64,000 bases of DNA, taken from the NCBI RefSeq assembly GCF_900112195.1, contig NZ_FOKR01000004.1:216114-280113 (forward strand), read 5' to 3'. This document shows positions 33,579 to 43,490 of the stretch, one piece after another. Source of the DNA: Butyrivibrio sp. YAB3001 (GTDB lineage Bacteria; Bacillota; Clostridia; Lachnospirales; Lachnospiraceae). Under the pieces are notes generated by a model. That model made no database searches and was not told the DNA's origin. It worked only from the letters and a program-made list of their open reading frames with translations. The translations under genes were made by a program, and so were the position numbers. How positions within the stretch are numbered: position 1 is the stretch's first letter; every line of letters begins with the position of its first letter.

Positions 33579-35287
33579 TTTCTGACATTTTCCCTCTCGT
33601 AATCAATAAAGCTCTGAACAAAACCTGCTGCATCCTCAATTCCGCATTTTCCGGCAAGATGGTACAGGCTTGTTTCTTTAAGGCTTGCCCTATCGACAAT
33701 TTCTGTGTCTGTCAGTACCTCCGCACATGTCTTGTCAGCAATTATCCTTCCATCGTTAAAGACAATGCTCCTGTCTGCATACTCCAGCATAAGGTGCATG
33801 TCGTGGGTTATCATAACGATAGTAATTCCCCTGTCATTAAGCTCCTTTAAAAACTCCATGATTCTGGTGTAATTGCGGTAGTCCTGGCCGGCTGTAGGCT
33901 CATCAAGAATCATCATCTCAGGCTCAAGCACCAATATAGAACAGATTGTCACTCTCTTCTTCTGACCATAGGAAAGAGCAGAAATCGGCCAGTTACGCAT
34001 CTTGTAAAGGCCACAGATTTCAAGAGCCTTTTCAACACGCTCTTTCACCTCATCCTCAGGAACTCCACGTAGTCTTAGTCCAAAGGCCACTTCATCAAAT
34101 ATCATTACCTTGGATATCATCTGATTAGGGTTCTGCATAACATAGCCCACATGCTCAGCACGCTCTTTTATAGAGTAATCAGAAAAATCTTTTCCGGCAA
34201 AAGAAATCTCTCCTGCGCTCTCTTTTTCCATTCCGCAGACAACCTTTGAAAAGGTAGATTTGCCTGCACCATTGGTTCCAACAATAGCTACCATCTCACC
34301 CTTACCAATATCCACGGAAATATCTTTAAGAGTCTGTTTTTCAGTCTTTTCATAGGTAAAAGAAAGATTCTTAACCGATAAAAGATTTCCCTCCGGCAAA
34401 GCTCTTTTACCCTTTTGATTCTTAATAAAGAAACTGCGAATTTTTTCCTCATCCTGCCTTGAGAGCACAAGGTCGTGAAGTGAAGCCGGATGCATTTCGG
34501 GCCTTATCTCAACTCCTGCATACTTAAGAGCCGTCAGATACAAAGGCTCTCTTACACCACACTCAGCAAGTTTCGCAGAAGCAAGAAGTTCATCAGGAGT
34601 AGTGTCAGAAACAATCCTTCCCCCATTCATGAGAACAATCCTGTCAACCGGACGGTGCAGAACATCCTCCAAACGATGCTCAATTATGATCACCGCAGCA
34701 CCGGTCCTTTTCTGAAGCTCGTCAATAAGCTCAATAGCAGATTTTCCTGTCTTGGGATCAAGATTGGCAAGTGGTTCATCAAAAAGAAAAAGAGAGACAT
34801 CGCTTGCCATTACGCCGCCGACAGAAACTCTCTGTTTCTGACCTCCGGAAAGTTCAGACGGCGCATGCCTAAGCACCTGATCCAGGTTCAGAATCTTCGC
34901 TACCTCCTGCACCTTATTCTTCATCTGCCCCTGCTCAACACAGTCGTTTTCCAGGGCAAAAGCAAGATCTTCCGCCACAGTCATCCCGACAAACTGTGCA
35001 TCACTGTCCTGCAGAACAGTTCCCACAATATGAGATATATCAAACATGGACATATCACGAGACTCTTTGCCCTTTATCAAAAGAGATCCTGTGATTTCTC
35101 CTTTATAAGAAAAAGGGATGAGACCATTTATAAGACTCGCCATGGTGGATTTACCACACCCGGAAGGGCCTGCAATTAAAATCTTCTCTCCCTTTTTAAC
35201 TGTCAGATTATTATTATAGAGCGTAGGTTTTGCCTGCGCTCTATACTGAAATCCTAAATCTTTAAATTCAACAATTACATCATTCAT
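33575..35287 (-). CDS. ECF transporter fused ATPase (A-A')
   Basis: 570 residues with two complete ABC domains in one chain. First: Walker A GPSGCGKST at about 40, signature LSGGQKQRVSVGG, Walker B LFLFDEPLANLD. Second: GTNGAGKST at about 340, LSYGQKKRVTIC, MMILDEPTAGQD. Fused ECF ATPases of this YkoD-like type power an S component. The start codon has only a weak ribosome-binding site. Confidence 0.94.
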   Translation of the reverse strand: MNDVIVEFKDLGFQYRAQAKPTLYNNNLTVKKGEKILIAGPSGCGKSTMASLINGLIPFSYKGEITGSLLIKGKESRDMSMFDISHIVGTVLQDSDAQFVGMTVAEDLAFALENDCVEQGQMKNKVQEVAKILNLDQVLRHAPSELSGGQKQRVSVGGVMASDVSLFLFDEPLANLDPKTGKSAIELIDELQKRTGAAVIIIEHRLEDVLHRPVDRIVLMNGGRIVSDTTPDELLASAKLAECGVREPLYLTALKYAGVEIRPEMHPASLHDLVLSRQDEEKIRSFFIKNQKGKRALPEGNLLSVKNLSFTYEKTEKQTLKDISVDIGKGEMVAIVGTNGAGKSTFSKVVCGMEKESAGEISFAGKDFSDYSIKERAEHVGYVMQNPNQMISKVMIFDEVAFGLRLRGVPEDEVKERVEKALEICGLYKMRNWPISALSYGQKKRVTICSILVLEPEMMILDEPTAGQDYRNYTRIMEFLKELNDRGITIVMITHDMHLMLEYADRSIVFNDGRIIADKTCAEVLTDTEIVDRASLKETSLYHLAGKCGIEDAAGFVQSFIDYERENVRK

Positions 35288-35345
35288 AAAAAATCTTTTC
35301 AGATACCCACCTCTTTAGGACATCCATTCTCACTCTCAAATAGAA

Positions 35346-35900
35346 TCAGTTTTCCTCAGAAAGACTTCCCTTTTTAGGAATAGCCTTAGAATATGCAAGG
35401 CATACAAGTGTACCAACGATAGCTGTTGTAATGATGTTAATGATTGCTCCTGTAATACCCTGAAGGAATACCTTGTTAGCAGGCTCCTGATACATAAGAA
35501 TATCAAGAACAGGTGCTACAACTACCCAGGCTAATAAATGAGCAACGATCTGGCCGATGTTAAAAAGGATGATACCCTTTACATCAAACTCACCCTCGTC
35601 AATCTTAAGTTTAAGAGTAACAAATCCCATGATGCAGCCAAATACTGCTGATGCAATAACCCAGCTCCACCAGACACCCCAGCCATAACTAAAGTCGATG
35701 AAAAAGTGGCCAATAAGACCTGCAAGAGCACCTGCGATTGGTCCAAAAACAGCTGCAATAAATGCAAGAAGTCCATACTGGATGGAAATATTGGTATTAG
35801 GTACAGGGCTTGGAATAGCTACAAATCTGCCAAGCACAAAGAACAGTGCCGCACCAATACCGATAGCAACAATAGTTTTTACTGAAAGAATTTTTTTCAT
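35346..35900 (-). CDS. ECF transporter S component, UPF0397 family
   Basis: 184 residues from ATG 35900 (AGGAGG seven bases upstream). It starts LSVKTIVAIGIGAALFFVLG with IPSPVPNTNISIQYGLLAFIAAVFGP and HFFIDFSYGWGVWWSWVIASA, all typical of UPF0397. Five to six helices. UPF0397 substrates are not established; no riboswitch was found in its leader to hint at one. It is the first gene of the S-AA'-T operon. Confidence 0.9.
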   Translation of the reverse strand: MKKILSVKTIVAIGIGAALFFVLGRFVAIPSPVPNTNISIQYGLLAFIAAVFGPIAGALAGLIGHFFIDFSYGWGVWWSWVIASAVFGCIMGFVTLKLKIDEGEFDVKGIILFNIGQIVAHLLAWVVVAPVLDILMYQEPANKVFLQGITGAIINIITTAIVGTLVCLAYSKAIPKKGSLSEEN

Positions 35901-35953
35901 ACAGCTCCCTCCTAGCTTCACGCACTTTCTTTATACAAATTTTATACACAACT

Positions 35954-35978
35954 ATTATACAGCCAATCTCCCCCACTT
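35954..35978 (-). promoter_or_regulatory. Possible promoter of the ECF operon
   Basis: TATAAT (35954-35959) on the minus strand lies about 50 bases before the S-component start. Upstream, only a poor TTGTAC hexamer is found, at 19 bases, so the -35 is weak. Confidence 0.45.
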
Positions 35979-36052
35979 GTACAACAAAGAATTCCGTCCA
36001 ATGGCGTAAATACTTGATTTTTCAGACGTAGCATATGAAATTGAGATACAAG

Positions 36053-36877
36053 TTATTTGATTGAATATGAGCTAGACAGTACACTAGTCCCTTTTGCGAT
36101 AAACAATCCATATTCTTTTGGCAGATCAATGGCTCCATCTACTGCATGATCTTTAAGTATATCAGAAAGCTTATGAACCGGAATATCCAATATTGCCTTA
36201 AAAGACGCAAGGCTGCACAGATATTCAACAAGATCTTCAATATCCGTCACATGAAGCGCGTCCTCATAGAACCTTGCTTCTACATCTGTAAAAGCAGATT
36301 TCAGGATGCCCTCGCCATTTTGCATTGTAAAGTTATGATTTGGATTAAAGCTTTCACCTCCAAGTTTAAACCACTCCGCTAATCTGTCGGTAAAATTATT
36401 CTCTCCAAGGGTTGAAGTGTAAAATACTCCATCATCCTTAAGCACTCTGCGCACTTCGCTTATTCCTTTGTGGATATCCGGTACGTGATACAACATGGAA
36501 TTTGCTATAACCACGTCAAAAGAGTTATCTTCAAATGGCAGGTTCTGTATATCTGCCACCATGTACTCCATATTATCTCTTTCTCCCAGATTACCTTTTG
36601 CCGTAGCAAGCATTCCTTCTGATAAATCTGTCAAAACAAACTTACCAAATTTAGAAACCAATTCATCACGCTGCATCCACAAACTGCCAGTACCACACCC
36701 AAGCTCTAACACTTTCATACCTTCATGTATTTCATAATTTGATACAATCCAGTTGCCATACCCCAACTTATTTGTAGAATACTTATCATGAAAAGATAAT
36801 CTTGTATTCAATCCTTTCGATGTAGCATACTGCGCTTTTACTGCTTCTGAATCATTTGAACTTCCGATATTCATCAT
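36053..36877 (-). CDS. Class I SAM-dependent methyltransferase (UbiE-like)
   Basis: About 274 residues; GGAGG sits five to eight bases before two adjacent ATG codons at 36877/36874. Motif I is VLELGCGTGSLW (about 53-64), with FVLTDLSEGML and FDVVIANSMLYHVPD. The C-terminal half is family-specific and gives no substrate. A small-molecule methyltransferase is inferred. Confidence 0.86.
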   Translation of the reverse strand: MMNIGSSNDSEAVKAQYATSKGLNTRLSFHDKYSTNKLGYGNWIVSNYEIHEGMKVLELGCGTGSLWMQRDELVSKFGKFVLTDLSEGMLATAKGNLGERDNMEYMVADIQNLPFEDNSFDVVIANSMLYHVPDIHKGISEVRRVLKDDGVFYTSTLGENNFTDRLAEWFKLGGESFNPNHNFTMQNGEGILKSAFTDVEARFYEDALHVTDIEDLVEYLCSLASFKAILDIPVHKLSDILKDHAVDGAIDLPKEYGLFIAKGTSVLSSSYSIK

Positions 36878-36958
36878 GTCTTCCTCCATATGTTGTTCTT
36901 TTACTCAAATGATAGAGCCTGCCCCAAGGGCAAAGTCAACCGCATTTTCTATACCGTG

Positions 36959-37612
36959 TCACTCATCGAAATACTTAATTACTTCTTCAAGATTTCCCTT
37001 TATAGTCTCTGCAATCTCCTTCATTTCATCGTTCGCAGGTAAAAGATCCGGTACCATTATGGGGCGAAGCCCTCCTGCACCTGCAGAGCGGATTCCGTTG
37101 TAGGAGTCCTCGATAGCATAGGCATTTTCAGGATCCACGCCAATCTTTTCGCAAGCAAGAAGAAAGATTTCCGGGTGCGGCTTACTATGGGTGACCATGT
37201 CTCCTGTGATGATCTCATCGAAATAATCGATAATCCCTGCATCTCTAAGTTCATTAACCACCGTTTGTTTTCTGGTTGATGAAGCCAAAGCTATCTTTTT
37301 ACCCTTAGATTTCAAATAGTCCAGCAGCGCACATACTCCACTCTTCATTGGCAGTTTTCCACCGTCATATTTTTCATGAAACATTACGGAAGCTTCCTTA
37401 GCAAAAGTATCATAGGGAAAATCCTCGCCATAGGCTTCAAGCACTATTTCCCTGGTTCTCTGATTGTTTGTTCCGGTGCAGGCCAGAAATATTTCTTCAA
37501 GATTTTCTATATTATACTTGTCAGCCATCTCCATCCAGCAATCCATGGTTGCTCTCTCAGAATCAAAGATAACTCCGTCCATATCAAAAACCACTGCATC
37601 AAATTTTTTCAT
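36959..37612 (-). CDS. HAD-superfamily phosphatase (beta-phosphoglucomutase-like)
   Basis: 217 residues from ATG 37612 (GGGAG five bases upstream). Motif I VVFDMDGVIFDSE, motif II ALASSTRKQ, motif III KPHPEIFLLAC and motif IV AIEDSYNGIRSA are all present. This combination fits sugar-phosphate phosphatases or beta-phosphoglucomutase relatives. The mutase-type cap pattern is incomplete, so a phosphatase is more likely. Confidence 0.9.
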   Translation of the reverse strand: MKKFDAVVFDMDGVIFDSERATMDCWMEMADKYNIENLEEIFLACTGTNNQRTREIVLEAYGEDFPYDTFAKEASVMFHEKYDGGKLPMKSGVCALLDYLKSKGKKIALASSTRKQTVVNELRDAGIIDYFDEIITGDMVTHSKPHPEIFLLACEKIGVDPENAYAIEDSYNGIRSAGAGGLRPIMVPDLLPANDEMKEIAETIKGNLEEVIKYFDE

Positions 37613-37686
37613 ACACACTCCCTTCATAGCTTAGGCAAACAATTTTACATTATTCCTTCAAAATATGCCAGTTTCAGCGTGCATAA

Positions 37687-37812
37687 TCACTTATATTCGT
37701 TGGCAACTTCCTCTATTGCCTTCATTGCCTTAATTATCGGATGACCATCCGGCAAGGAACCTCCATATTTGCTTTCTTCCTTCTCAACAAGTTTTCGTTT
37801 TTCGTTTGCCAT
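37687..37812 (-). CDS. Possible small protein, 41 residues
   Basis: A short ORF 13 bases after the xpt stop. Its sequence (ANEKRKLVEKEESKYGG, PDGHPIIKAMKAIEEVANEYK) is charged and helical with a coding-like composition. No good Shine-Dalgarno is visible and no family is known. It may be a tail of the purine operon or a fragment. Confidence 0.35.
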   Translation of the reverse strand: MANEKRKLVEKEESKYGGSLPDGHPIIKAMKAIEEVANEYK

Positions 37813-37825
37813 GTCTTTTTCATGC

Positions 37826-38404
37826 TCATGATCTGAAGGAAATTTCACCTGTTACATGATTCATTCCATCAACTATTGCAAGAGATTCAAGTCTATAACC
37901 TAAGTTTCTGATTATCTGTCCTCCCGGCTGAAAGCCCTTCTCTATAGCTATACCAATGCCTGACACAGTAGCGTTGGCACTATTTATTATAGATATCAGT
38001 CCTTGCAATGCACATCCGTTTGCCAGGAAATCATCAATGATAAGAACCTTGTCATTCTCATTTAAGAACTTTTTTGATACTATCACATGGTTCTTATTTT
38101 TGTGGGTAAAAGACTCTACTTCTGCAGTATACATTTCACCATCAAGATTGACACTCTGGGATTTTTTGGCAAATACCACAGGAACATTAAAATGTCTTGC
38201 TGCCACACAGGCTATGCCTATACCTGATGCTTCAATAGTCAGAATCTTATTTATCTGAACACCTTCAAATCTTTTTGCCCATTCTTCGCCCATCTTATCA
38301 AAGAGCTCAACGTCCAATTGATGATTTAAGAAACTGTCCACTTTTAGTATGTTGCCTTCCTTAACAACACCATCTTTTATAATTCTCTCTTCAAGAAAAT
38401 TCAT
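37826..38404 (-). CDS. xpt: Xanthine phosphoribosyltransferase
   Basis: 192 residues from ATG 38404. It has the PRPP-binding loop [18 protein letters not shown] at about 122-139 and the Xpt-specific hood region [14 protein letters not shown]. It converts xanthine and PRPP to XMP for purine salvage. It lies 39 bases after the last permease of the nucleoside ABC transporter, in the unit headed by a guanine riboswitch. Confidence 0.94.
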   Translation of the reverse strand: MNFLEERIIKDGVVKEGNILKVDSFLNHQLDVELFDKMGEEWAKRFEGVQINKILTIEASGIGIACVAARHFNVPVVFAKKSQSVNLDGEMYTAEVESFTHKNKNHVIVSKKFLNENDKVLIIDDFLANGCALQGLISIINSANATVSGIGIAIEKGFQPGGQIIRNLGYRLESLAIVDGMNHVTGEISFRS

Positions 38405-38443
38405 CTCTCTACCTTCTTTGCTTCTATTCACTGATAAAAAATT

Positions 38444-39436
38444 TTATCTCTCTTCGCGGAAATAATTGGTTCCAAGGCTCTTTGGCGGCTGATCTTCCTT
38501 TTTGTTTCTCATACTGGTAAAAACAAGAACCACAAGAGTTACAATATAAGGAATCATCTTATACAGCTCTTTGTACTCAGTGTGTGTTCCGGAAGGAAGA
38601 TACAAGTACAAAATGTAGAGTCCTCCAAAAAGTATTGAAGATAAAACACCCACATCAGGCTTCCATATAGTAAAGATAACGAGCGCAATAGCAAGCCATC
38701 CTCTATCGCCAAAGGCATCATTTGACCATACACCACATGCATAATCCATTACATAATATAAACCGCCAAGTCCTGCTATCATGCATCCAAGGCATGTTGA
38801 AACATACTTGTATTTTTTTACATTTATTCCGGCCGCATCCGCCGCAGCTGGGTCTTCTCCAACAGCACGAAGATGAAGCCCTACTCTTGTCTTTTTAAGC
38901 ACATATGCGCATATTAAAGCAATGATAATCGCAACATATGCCAGAAATCCGTATGAAAAGAACACTTTGCCAACCCAACCTGTATTCGCTGCAAAAGGCA
39001 GGGTCCTGCTAAAATATTGAGAGGTGGCTGACAGCGAAATTGACGGAACATCAGCACCTGCAAGCTTTATCAGAGAGCCTCCGAAGAAATTACCAAAACC
39101 GATACCAAACGTAGTCATGGCAAGGCCTGTAACATTCTGATTTGCCCTTAAGCTAACTGTCAAAAAGCAGTATAACAGCCCCATTAAAAGAGACCCTATC
39201 AGCGCACAGATAAGAGGTATAAAGATTGCAAGGAAACCATTTAGTTCCCCTGGCGCAGCAGCCTGTTCATAGAAAAATGATCCTATAACACCGCTTATTG
39301 CACCCACATACATAACACCGGGGATTCCAAGGTTCAGATTTCCTGATTTTTCTGTGATTGTCTCACCTGTACTTCCAAGCAACAAAGGAACGCCCTGCTG
39401 TACAGCTCTTGGTATAAATGCAACCAGACTAAACAT
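38444..39436 (-). CDS. Nucleoside ABC transporter permease (YufQ/NupQ type)
   Basis: 330 residues, about eight helices. GETITEKSGNLNLGIPGVMYVGA is the conserved N-terminal signature of this permease type. ARAVGEDPAAADAAGINVKKYK-like cytosolic loop (AVGEDPAAADAAG) contacts the ATPase. It overlaps the preceding permease gene by one base (TAATG). Confidence 0.93.
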   Translation of the reverse strand: MFSLVAFIPRAVQQGVPLLLGSTGETITEKSGNLNLGIPGVMYVGAISGVIGSFFYEQAAAPGELNGFLAIFIPLICALIGSLLMGLLYCFLTVSLRANQNVTGLAMTTFGIGFGNFFGGSLIKLAGADVPSISLSATSQYFSRTLPFAANTGWVGKVFFSYGFLAYVAIIIALICAYVLKKTRVGLHLRAVGEDPAAADAAGINVKKYKYVSTCLGCMIAGLGGLYYVMDYACGVWSNDAFGDRGWLAIALVIFTIWKPDVGVLSSILFGGLYILYLYLPSGTHTEYKELYKMIPYIVTLVVLVFTSMRNKKEDQPPKSLGTNYFREER

Positions 39437-40536
39437 TATGCGTTCTCCTTTCCCAAATCTTTACGAACAATGATTTTATATCTGATAAAAAACTCACATC
39501 CAATTATAAAGAACAGAATGATTCCGGTCAGAATATCAGCAAAACTCTGATTAAGCTCAAATGCAGTGGATATTTCGCTGGCACCTCTGTCCATAAAGAT
39601 GATCAGAAGGCTGGTGAAGATCATAGCAACCGGATTAAACTTAGCAAGCCATGAGACCATAACACCTGTAAAGCCCTGACCATCAGAAATAGTTGTAGTT
39701 ATTGTGTGGTTAATACCTCCCACCAGAAGAAGACCTGCCAAACCGCAAATTGCACCGGACAATAACATAGTTCTGATTATGACCTTCTCAACGCTGATTC
39801 CTACATATCTGGCTGTATTCTGACTTTCACCAACTACTTCTATCTCATATCCGTGCTTGGTAAATTTCAGATAAATAAACATTCCAATAGTTACAACGAC
39901 AGCAGTAATAATACTTAAAAGATATTTATTGCCAATGTTGGGAAGCCAGCCTATGTTTGAATTCTGGTTAATAATACCAATCTTTCCTGATCCCTTAGGA
40001 ACTTCCCATACTATAGTAAAATACGCCACAAGCTGCGTTGCAATATAGTTCATCATCAGTGTTGAAAGCGTTTCATTAGTATTCCACAAGGCTTTAAAGA
40101 GCGCCGGAATTACTCCCCAAACAGCACCTGCCAGTATAGAACTAGCAATCATAAGAATGATTATGACTGCCCCCGGAAGCTTGTCTGCTAGTGTGATCAT
40201 ACATGCTGCCGCTGCAAGTCCGCCCATAAGAACCTGTCCTTCACCACCGACATTCCAAAACTGCATTTTAAATGCAGGTGTAAGCGCCAGGGAAATAATA
40301 AGAAGAATGGCAACATACTGCAGTGTTATCCAGGTTTTTCTCTGAGTGCCAAATGCCCCTTTGAAAATTGTTGCAAATATGGATATTGGATTGTCACCTG
40401 TGCAGACCATAGTAATCAGTGCGCATAATGCCAACGCAGCCAAAATTGCTATTATTCTTATAGTCCACGCTTCTCTGCTGCAGATATCTGATCTTTTTAC
40501 AATGTGAAAACGAGGCTCTTTTATTTTCTGTTCCAT
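39436..40536 (-). CDS. Nucleoside ABC transporter permease (YufP/NupP type)
   Basis: 366 residues, about nine helices. PAFKMQFWNVGGEGQVLMG is the signature of the BMP-linked permeases, and VVGESQNTARYVGISVEKV is the coupling loop. One-base overlaps with both neighbours show tight translational coupling. Together with the 38444 product it forms the membrane channel. Confidence 0.93.
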   Translation of the reverse strand: MEQKIKEPRFHIVKRSDICSREAWTIRIIAILAALALCALITMVCTGDNPISIFATIFKGAFGTQRKTWITLQYVAILLIISLALTPAFKMQFWNVGGEGQVLMGGLAAAACMITLADKLPGAVIIILMIASSILAGAVWGVIPALFKALWNTNETLSTLMMNYIATQLVAYFTIVWEVPKGSGKIGIINQNSNIGWLPNIGNKYLLSIITAVVVTIGMFIYLKFTKHGYEIEVVGESQNTARYVGISVEKVIIRTMLLSGAICGLAGLLLVGGINHTITTTISDGQGFTGVMVSWLAKFNPVAMIFTSLLIIFMDRGASEISTAFELNQSFADILTGIILFFIIGCEFFIRYKIIVRKDLGKENA

Positions 40537-42062
40537 TACAAAGCCTCTCCTTTCTGTGTCATCATTGACCCTAAAGTATATTTATCGGTATTCCTGCCAT
40601 CTACAATTCCAGTAACCTTACCACCGCAAAGGACAAGAATCCTGTCGCAAAGCTCAACAAGAACATCCAGATCTTCACCAACAAAGAGCACAGCTGCTCC
40701 CCTTTCCTTTTGTTGGTTGATAAGATCGTATATCTGGTAAGAAGAACTAATATCAAGACCTCTTACCGCGTATGCAGTCAGTAAGACCTTAGGTCTTGAG
40801 GATATTTCTCTTCCAACAAGAATCTTTTGAACATTTCCACCGGAAAGCAGACGAACAGGCGTGTCGATGCTTGGAGTTACCACCTGCAATTTTGACACAA
40901 CCTTCTCCGCAAGTTTTCTAGGCTCTTTTTTCTCTGTAAAAAATCTTGATTTGCCACTTCTATAAGACCTGAGCATCATATTATCTGCAAGATTCATATT
41001 TCCGACAAGTCCCATTCCAAGCCTGTCTTCAGGAACAAATGACAGTTTTACGCCAAGATCAGAGATTTCCCTTGGAGATTTACCAAGAAGTTCCTCCTCT
41101 CTTCCGTCCTGGTGGATATACGTAATCTTTCCATTTTTAATAGTCTCAAGTCCCGCAATCGCCCTGAGCAATTCTTTCTGACCACAGCCGGATATTCCGG
41201 CGATACCAAGTATCTCTCCAGTATTGGCAGTAAAAGATACATCATCAAGCTTAACTATTCCCTCATCATCAACAACAGTGAGATTCTCCACTACAATACG
41301 AGGCTTGGGATCCACAGGCTCAGGTCTTTCAATATTAAGAGAAACAGGATGTCCCACCATCATATCCGTCATTTCCTGAGCATTGGTCTTGCTTGTCTTC
41401 ATGTCATTGATAAATTCACCATGGCGCAGAACCGCTACTCTGTCGGATATGCTCTGTACCTCGTTTAGCTTGTGAGTAATAATAACTATGGATTTTCCAT
41501 CTTTTTTCATATTGCGCATGACATTAAAAAGCTTCTCGGTCTCCTGAGGAGTCAGTACTGCTGTTGGTTCATCCAAAATTAAAATATCAGCTCCCCTGTA
41601 TAGTACCTTAACAATCTCAACTGTCTGCTTTTCCGAAACGGACATATCATATATTTTCTTGTTTGTGTTGATCTCGAATCCGTATTTGTCGCAGATTTCC
41701 CTGATCCTTTTTTCGGCCTCTTTTATATTAAGTTTGCCTTCAAGTCCAAGAATTATATTCTCTGTCGCATTAAACACATCAATGAGCTTAAAATGCTGAT
41801 GAACCATTCCTATTCCCAGATCAAACGCATCCCTGGGAGAACGGATAACAGCCTCTTTGCCGTTTATGATTATCTGACCGGCATCAGGATAATAGATTCC
41901 CGCAAGCATATTCATAAGGGTTGTTTTTCCGCTTCCATTCTCACCAAGAAGAGATAATATCTCGCCCTTATGAACATCGAGATTGACATTGCTATTTGCT
42001 GTTACATCACCAAAAGACTTTGTAATGCCACGAAGCGATATGGCTACTTCTTTATTTTCCAC
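40536..42062 (-). CDS. Nucleoside ABC transporter ATPase (YufO/NupO type)
   Basis: 508 residues from GTG 42062, which AAAGG precedes by eight bases. Two ABC domains: the first is complete (GENGSGKTTLMN, DMSVSEKQTVEIVKVL, ILILDEPTAVLTP). The second has a degenerate Walker A (ISGCGQKELLRAI) and signature LLSGGNVQKILVGREI, as normal for RbsA/YufO-like dual ATPases. A terminator-like hairpin separates it from the binding-protein gene. Confidence 0.93.
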   Translation of the reverse strand: MENKEVAISLRGITKSFGDVTANSNVNLDVHKGEILSLLGENGSGKTTLMNMLAGIYYPDAGQIIINGKEAVIRSPRDAFDLGIGMVHQHFKLIDVFNATENIILGLEGKLNIKEAEKRIREICDKYGFEINTNKKIYDMSVSEKQTVEIVKVLYRGADILILDEPTAVLTPQETEKLFNVMRNMKKDGKSIVIITHKLNEVQSISDRVAVLRHGEFINDMKTSKTNAQEMTDMMVGHPVSLNIERPEPVDPKPRIVVENLTVVDDEGIVKLDDVSFTANTGEILGIAGISGCGQKELLRAIAGLETIKNGKITYIHQDGREEELLGKSPREISDLGVKLSFVPEDRLGMGLVGNMNLADNMMLRSYRSGKSRFFTEKKEPRKLAEKVVSKLQVVTPSIDTPVRLLSGGNVQKILVGREISSRPKVLLTAYAVRGLDISSSYQIYDLINQQKERGAAVLFVGEDLDVLVELCDRILVLCGGKVTGIVDGRNTDKYTLGSMMTQKGEAL

Positions 42063-42094
42063 AATTATCACCTTTCAAAATTATCAAATAGGAT

Positions 42095-42151
42095 AAAAAT
42101 GGGAAATCTTTGTTTTAGCATATATATGCCTATGCTCACAAAGATTTCCCA
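42095..42151 (-). terminator. Intercistronic terminator/attenuator after the BMP lipoprotein gene
   Basis: A perfect 14-base stem (42100-42113 with 42138-42151) followed by five T on the minus strand. It lies between the BMP gene and the ATPase gene and should give more binding protein than transporter message. Confidence 0.8.
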
Positions 42152-42170
42152 AAAACACATGATGTAATTA

Positions 42171-43415
42171 TCAATATGCTGTATCAAGAAGTGAAATTCC
42201 ATCAATCTGTAAGTCAAAGTAAGGAGCTGAGCGGAATTCAGAACCGGATTCTGCAAAATAACCATCTGTGATAACTTCTGTGTCAGCAGTATACTCAGGA
42301 TCTGTATCAACATCTGCCATGTAGGATGTAAGTGTCTCACCGTTCACAGTAAATGTAGTTGTATCAAATACATGAAGTGTTCCTGCATTCATAGCTTTTT
42401 CAGCCTCTGCTATTGCCTCAGCTGTACCCTCTGCTGCTGCACCACCAAGATCTGTAAGAACAACAGAACCTGTCTCAAGTGTTCCAACCCAGTCAGTAGA
42501 TATTTCTGTTCCCTTTGTTACAGCGTCGATGATATATGCAAAATATGGTGCCCAGTCAATTCTTGAAGAAACAATAAATGTGTTAGGGCAAGCAGATGCT
42601 GTGCTTCCGTTGTAGGATATATCAGGTACACCGGCCTTCTCACAAGCTGTAGGAGCACCCATTGAATCGGCATGCTGTGAAAGAAGAACGCATCCATCTT
42701 CAATAAGCTTGTTAGCACCTTCTTTTTCGGCTGTCTCATCGTACCAGGAACCTGTAAATGTAACTTCCATTGTAGCTGACGGGCATACAGATCGGGCACC
42801 AAGGAAGAATGATGTATAACCGGAAATAACTTCTGCATATGTGTAAGCACCAACATAACCAATCTTAGTCTGGTCTTCTGTGATTTCTCCATTTGCGATC
42901 ATCTCATTGAGCTTCATTCCTGCTGCAATACCTGCAAGGTAACGTCCCTCATAAATTGTAGCAAAAGCATTGTGGTAATTGGCAAGGCCCTCTGTGTGTG
43001 CCTTTGTACCTGTTGCATGGCAGAACTGAACTTCAGGATATTCCTTAGCTGCCTCGATCATGTAATCCTCATGACCAAATGAATCAGCAAATACGATATC
43101 GCAGCCTGCATCTGCAAGTTCACAGGCAGCCTCATAGCACTCCTGTCCCTCAGGTATATTTGTTTTGAGCATGTATTCAACACCTGCAGCCTCACAAGCC
43201 TGTGTAGCACCGTTGATAAAGTTCAGATCGTATGTTGAATTCTCATCGTGTAAAAATATAAAACCAACCTTTACATCTGATGAAGCTGTCTGTGCAGCCT
43301 CTGTGCCGGTAGCCTCAGATGCTGTTTCTTTTTCAGTTGTGTTTGAGCAGGCAGCTAGTGCCATTACCATTGTGGCAGCAAGAACTGCTGACAGTACTTT
43401 TTTAATTTTAATCAT
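42171..43415 (-). CDS. BMP-family nucleoside-binding lipoprotein
   Basis: 414 residues with signal peptide and lipobox LAAC (Cys23). The basic-membrane-protein fold is recognisable: KVGFIFLHDENSTYDLNFINGA, CDIVFADSFGHEDYMIEAAKEYP, IGYVGAYTYAEVISGYTSFFLGA and VLLSQHADSMGAPTACEKAG. Relatives bind purine nucleosides outside the cell. It is the first gene after the guanine riboswitch; GGGAGG precedes the ATG. Confidence 0.94.
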   Translation of the reverse strand: MIKIKKVLSAVLAATMVMALAACSNTTEKETASEATGTEAAQTASSDVKVGFIFLHDENSTYDLNFINGATQACEAAGVEYMLKTNIPEGQECYEAACELADAGCDIVFADSFGHEDYMIEAAKEYPEVQFCHATGTKAHTEGLANYHNAFATIYEGRYLAGIAAGMKLNEMIANGEITEDQTKIGYVGAYTYAEVISGYTSFFLGARSVCPSATMEVTFTGSWYDETAEKEGANKLIEDGCVLLSQHADSMGAPTACEKAGVPDISYNGSTASACPNTFIVSSRIDWAPYFAYIIDAVTKGTEISTDWVGTLETGSVVLTDLGGAAAEGTAEAIAEAEKAMNAGTLHVFDTTTFTVNGETLTSYMADVDTDPEYTADTEVITDGYFAESGSEFRSAPYFDLQIDGISLLDTAY

Positions 43416-43490
43416 TTCTTCCTCCCTTTTTTAACCAAACACAGGTCATTTGTAATGATGGATTTTCTATGCTTTTTTGAAACATAAGAA

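Noticed and set aside
34490..35179. Long plus-strand frame of 229 residues
   Set aside because: Antisense shadow of the fused ECF ATPase; no family features and an unlikely composition.
32751..35978. TPP, FMN or cobalamin riboswitch for the ECF operon
   Set aside because: The 150-base leader shows only a promoter and ribosome-binding site, and none of the conserved riboswitch cores.
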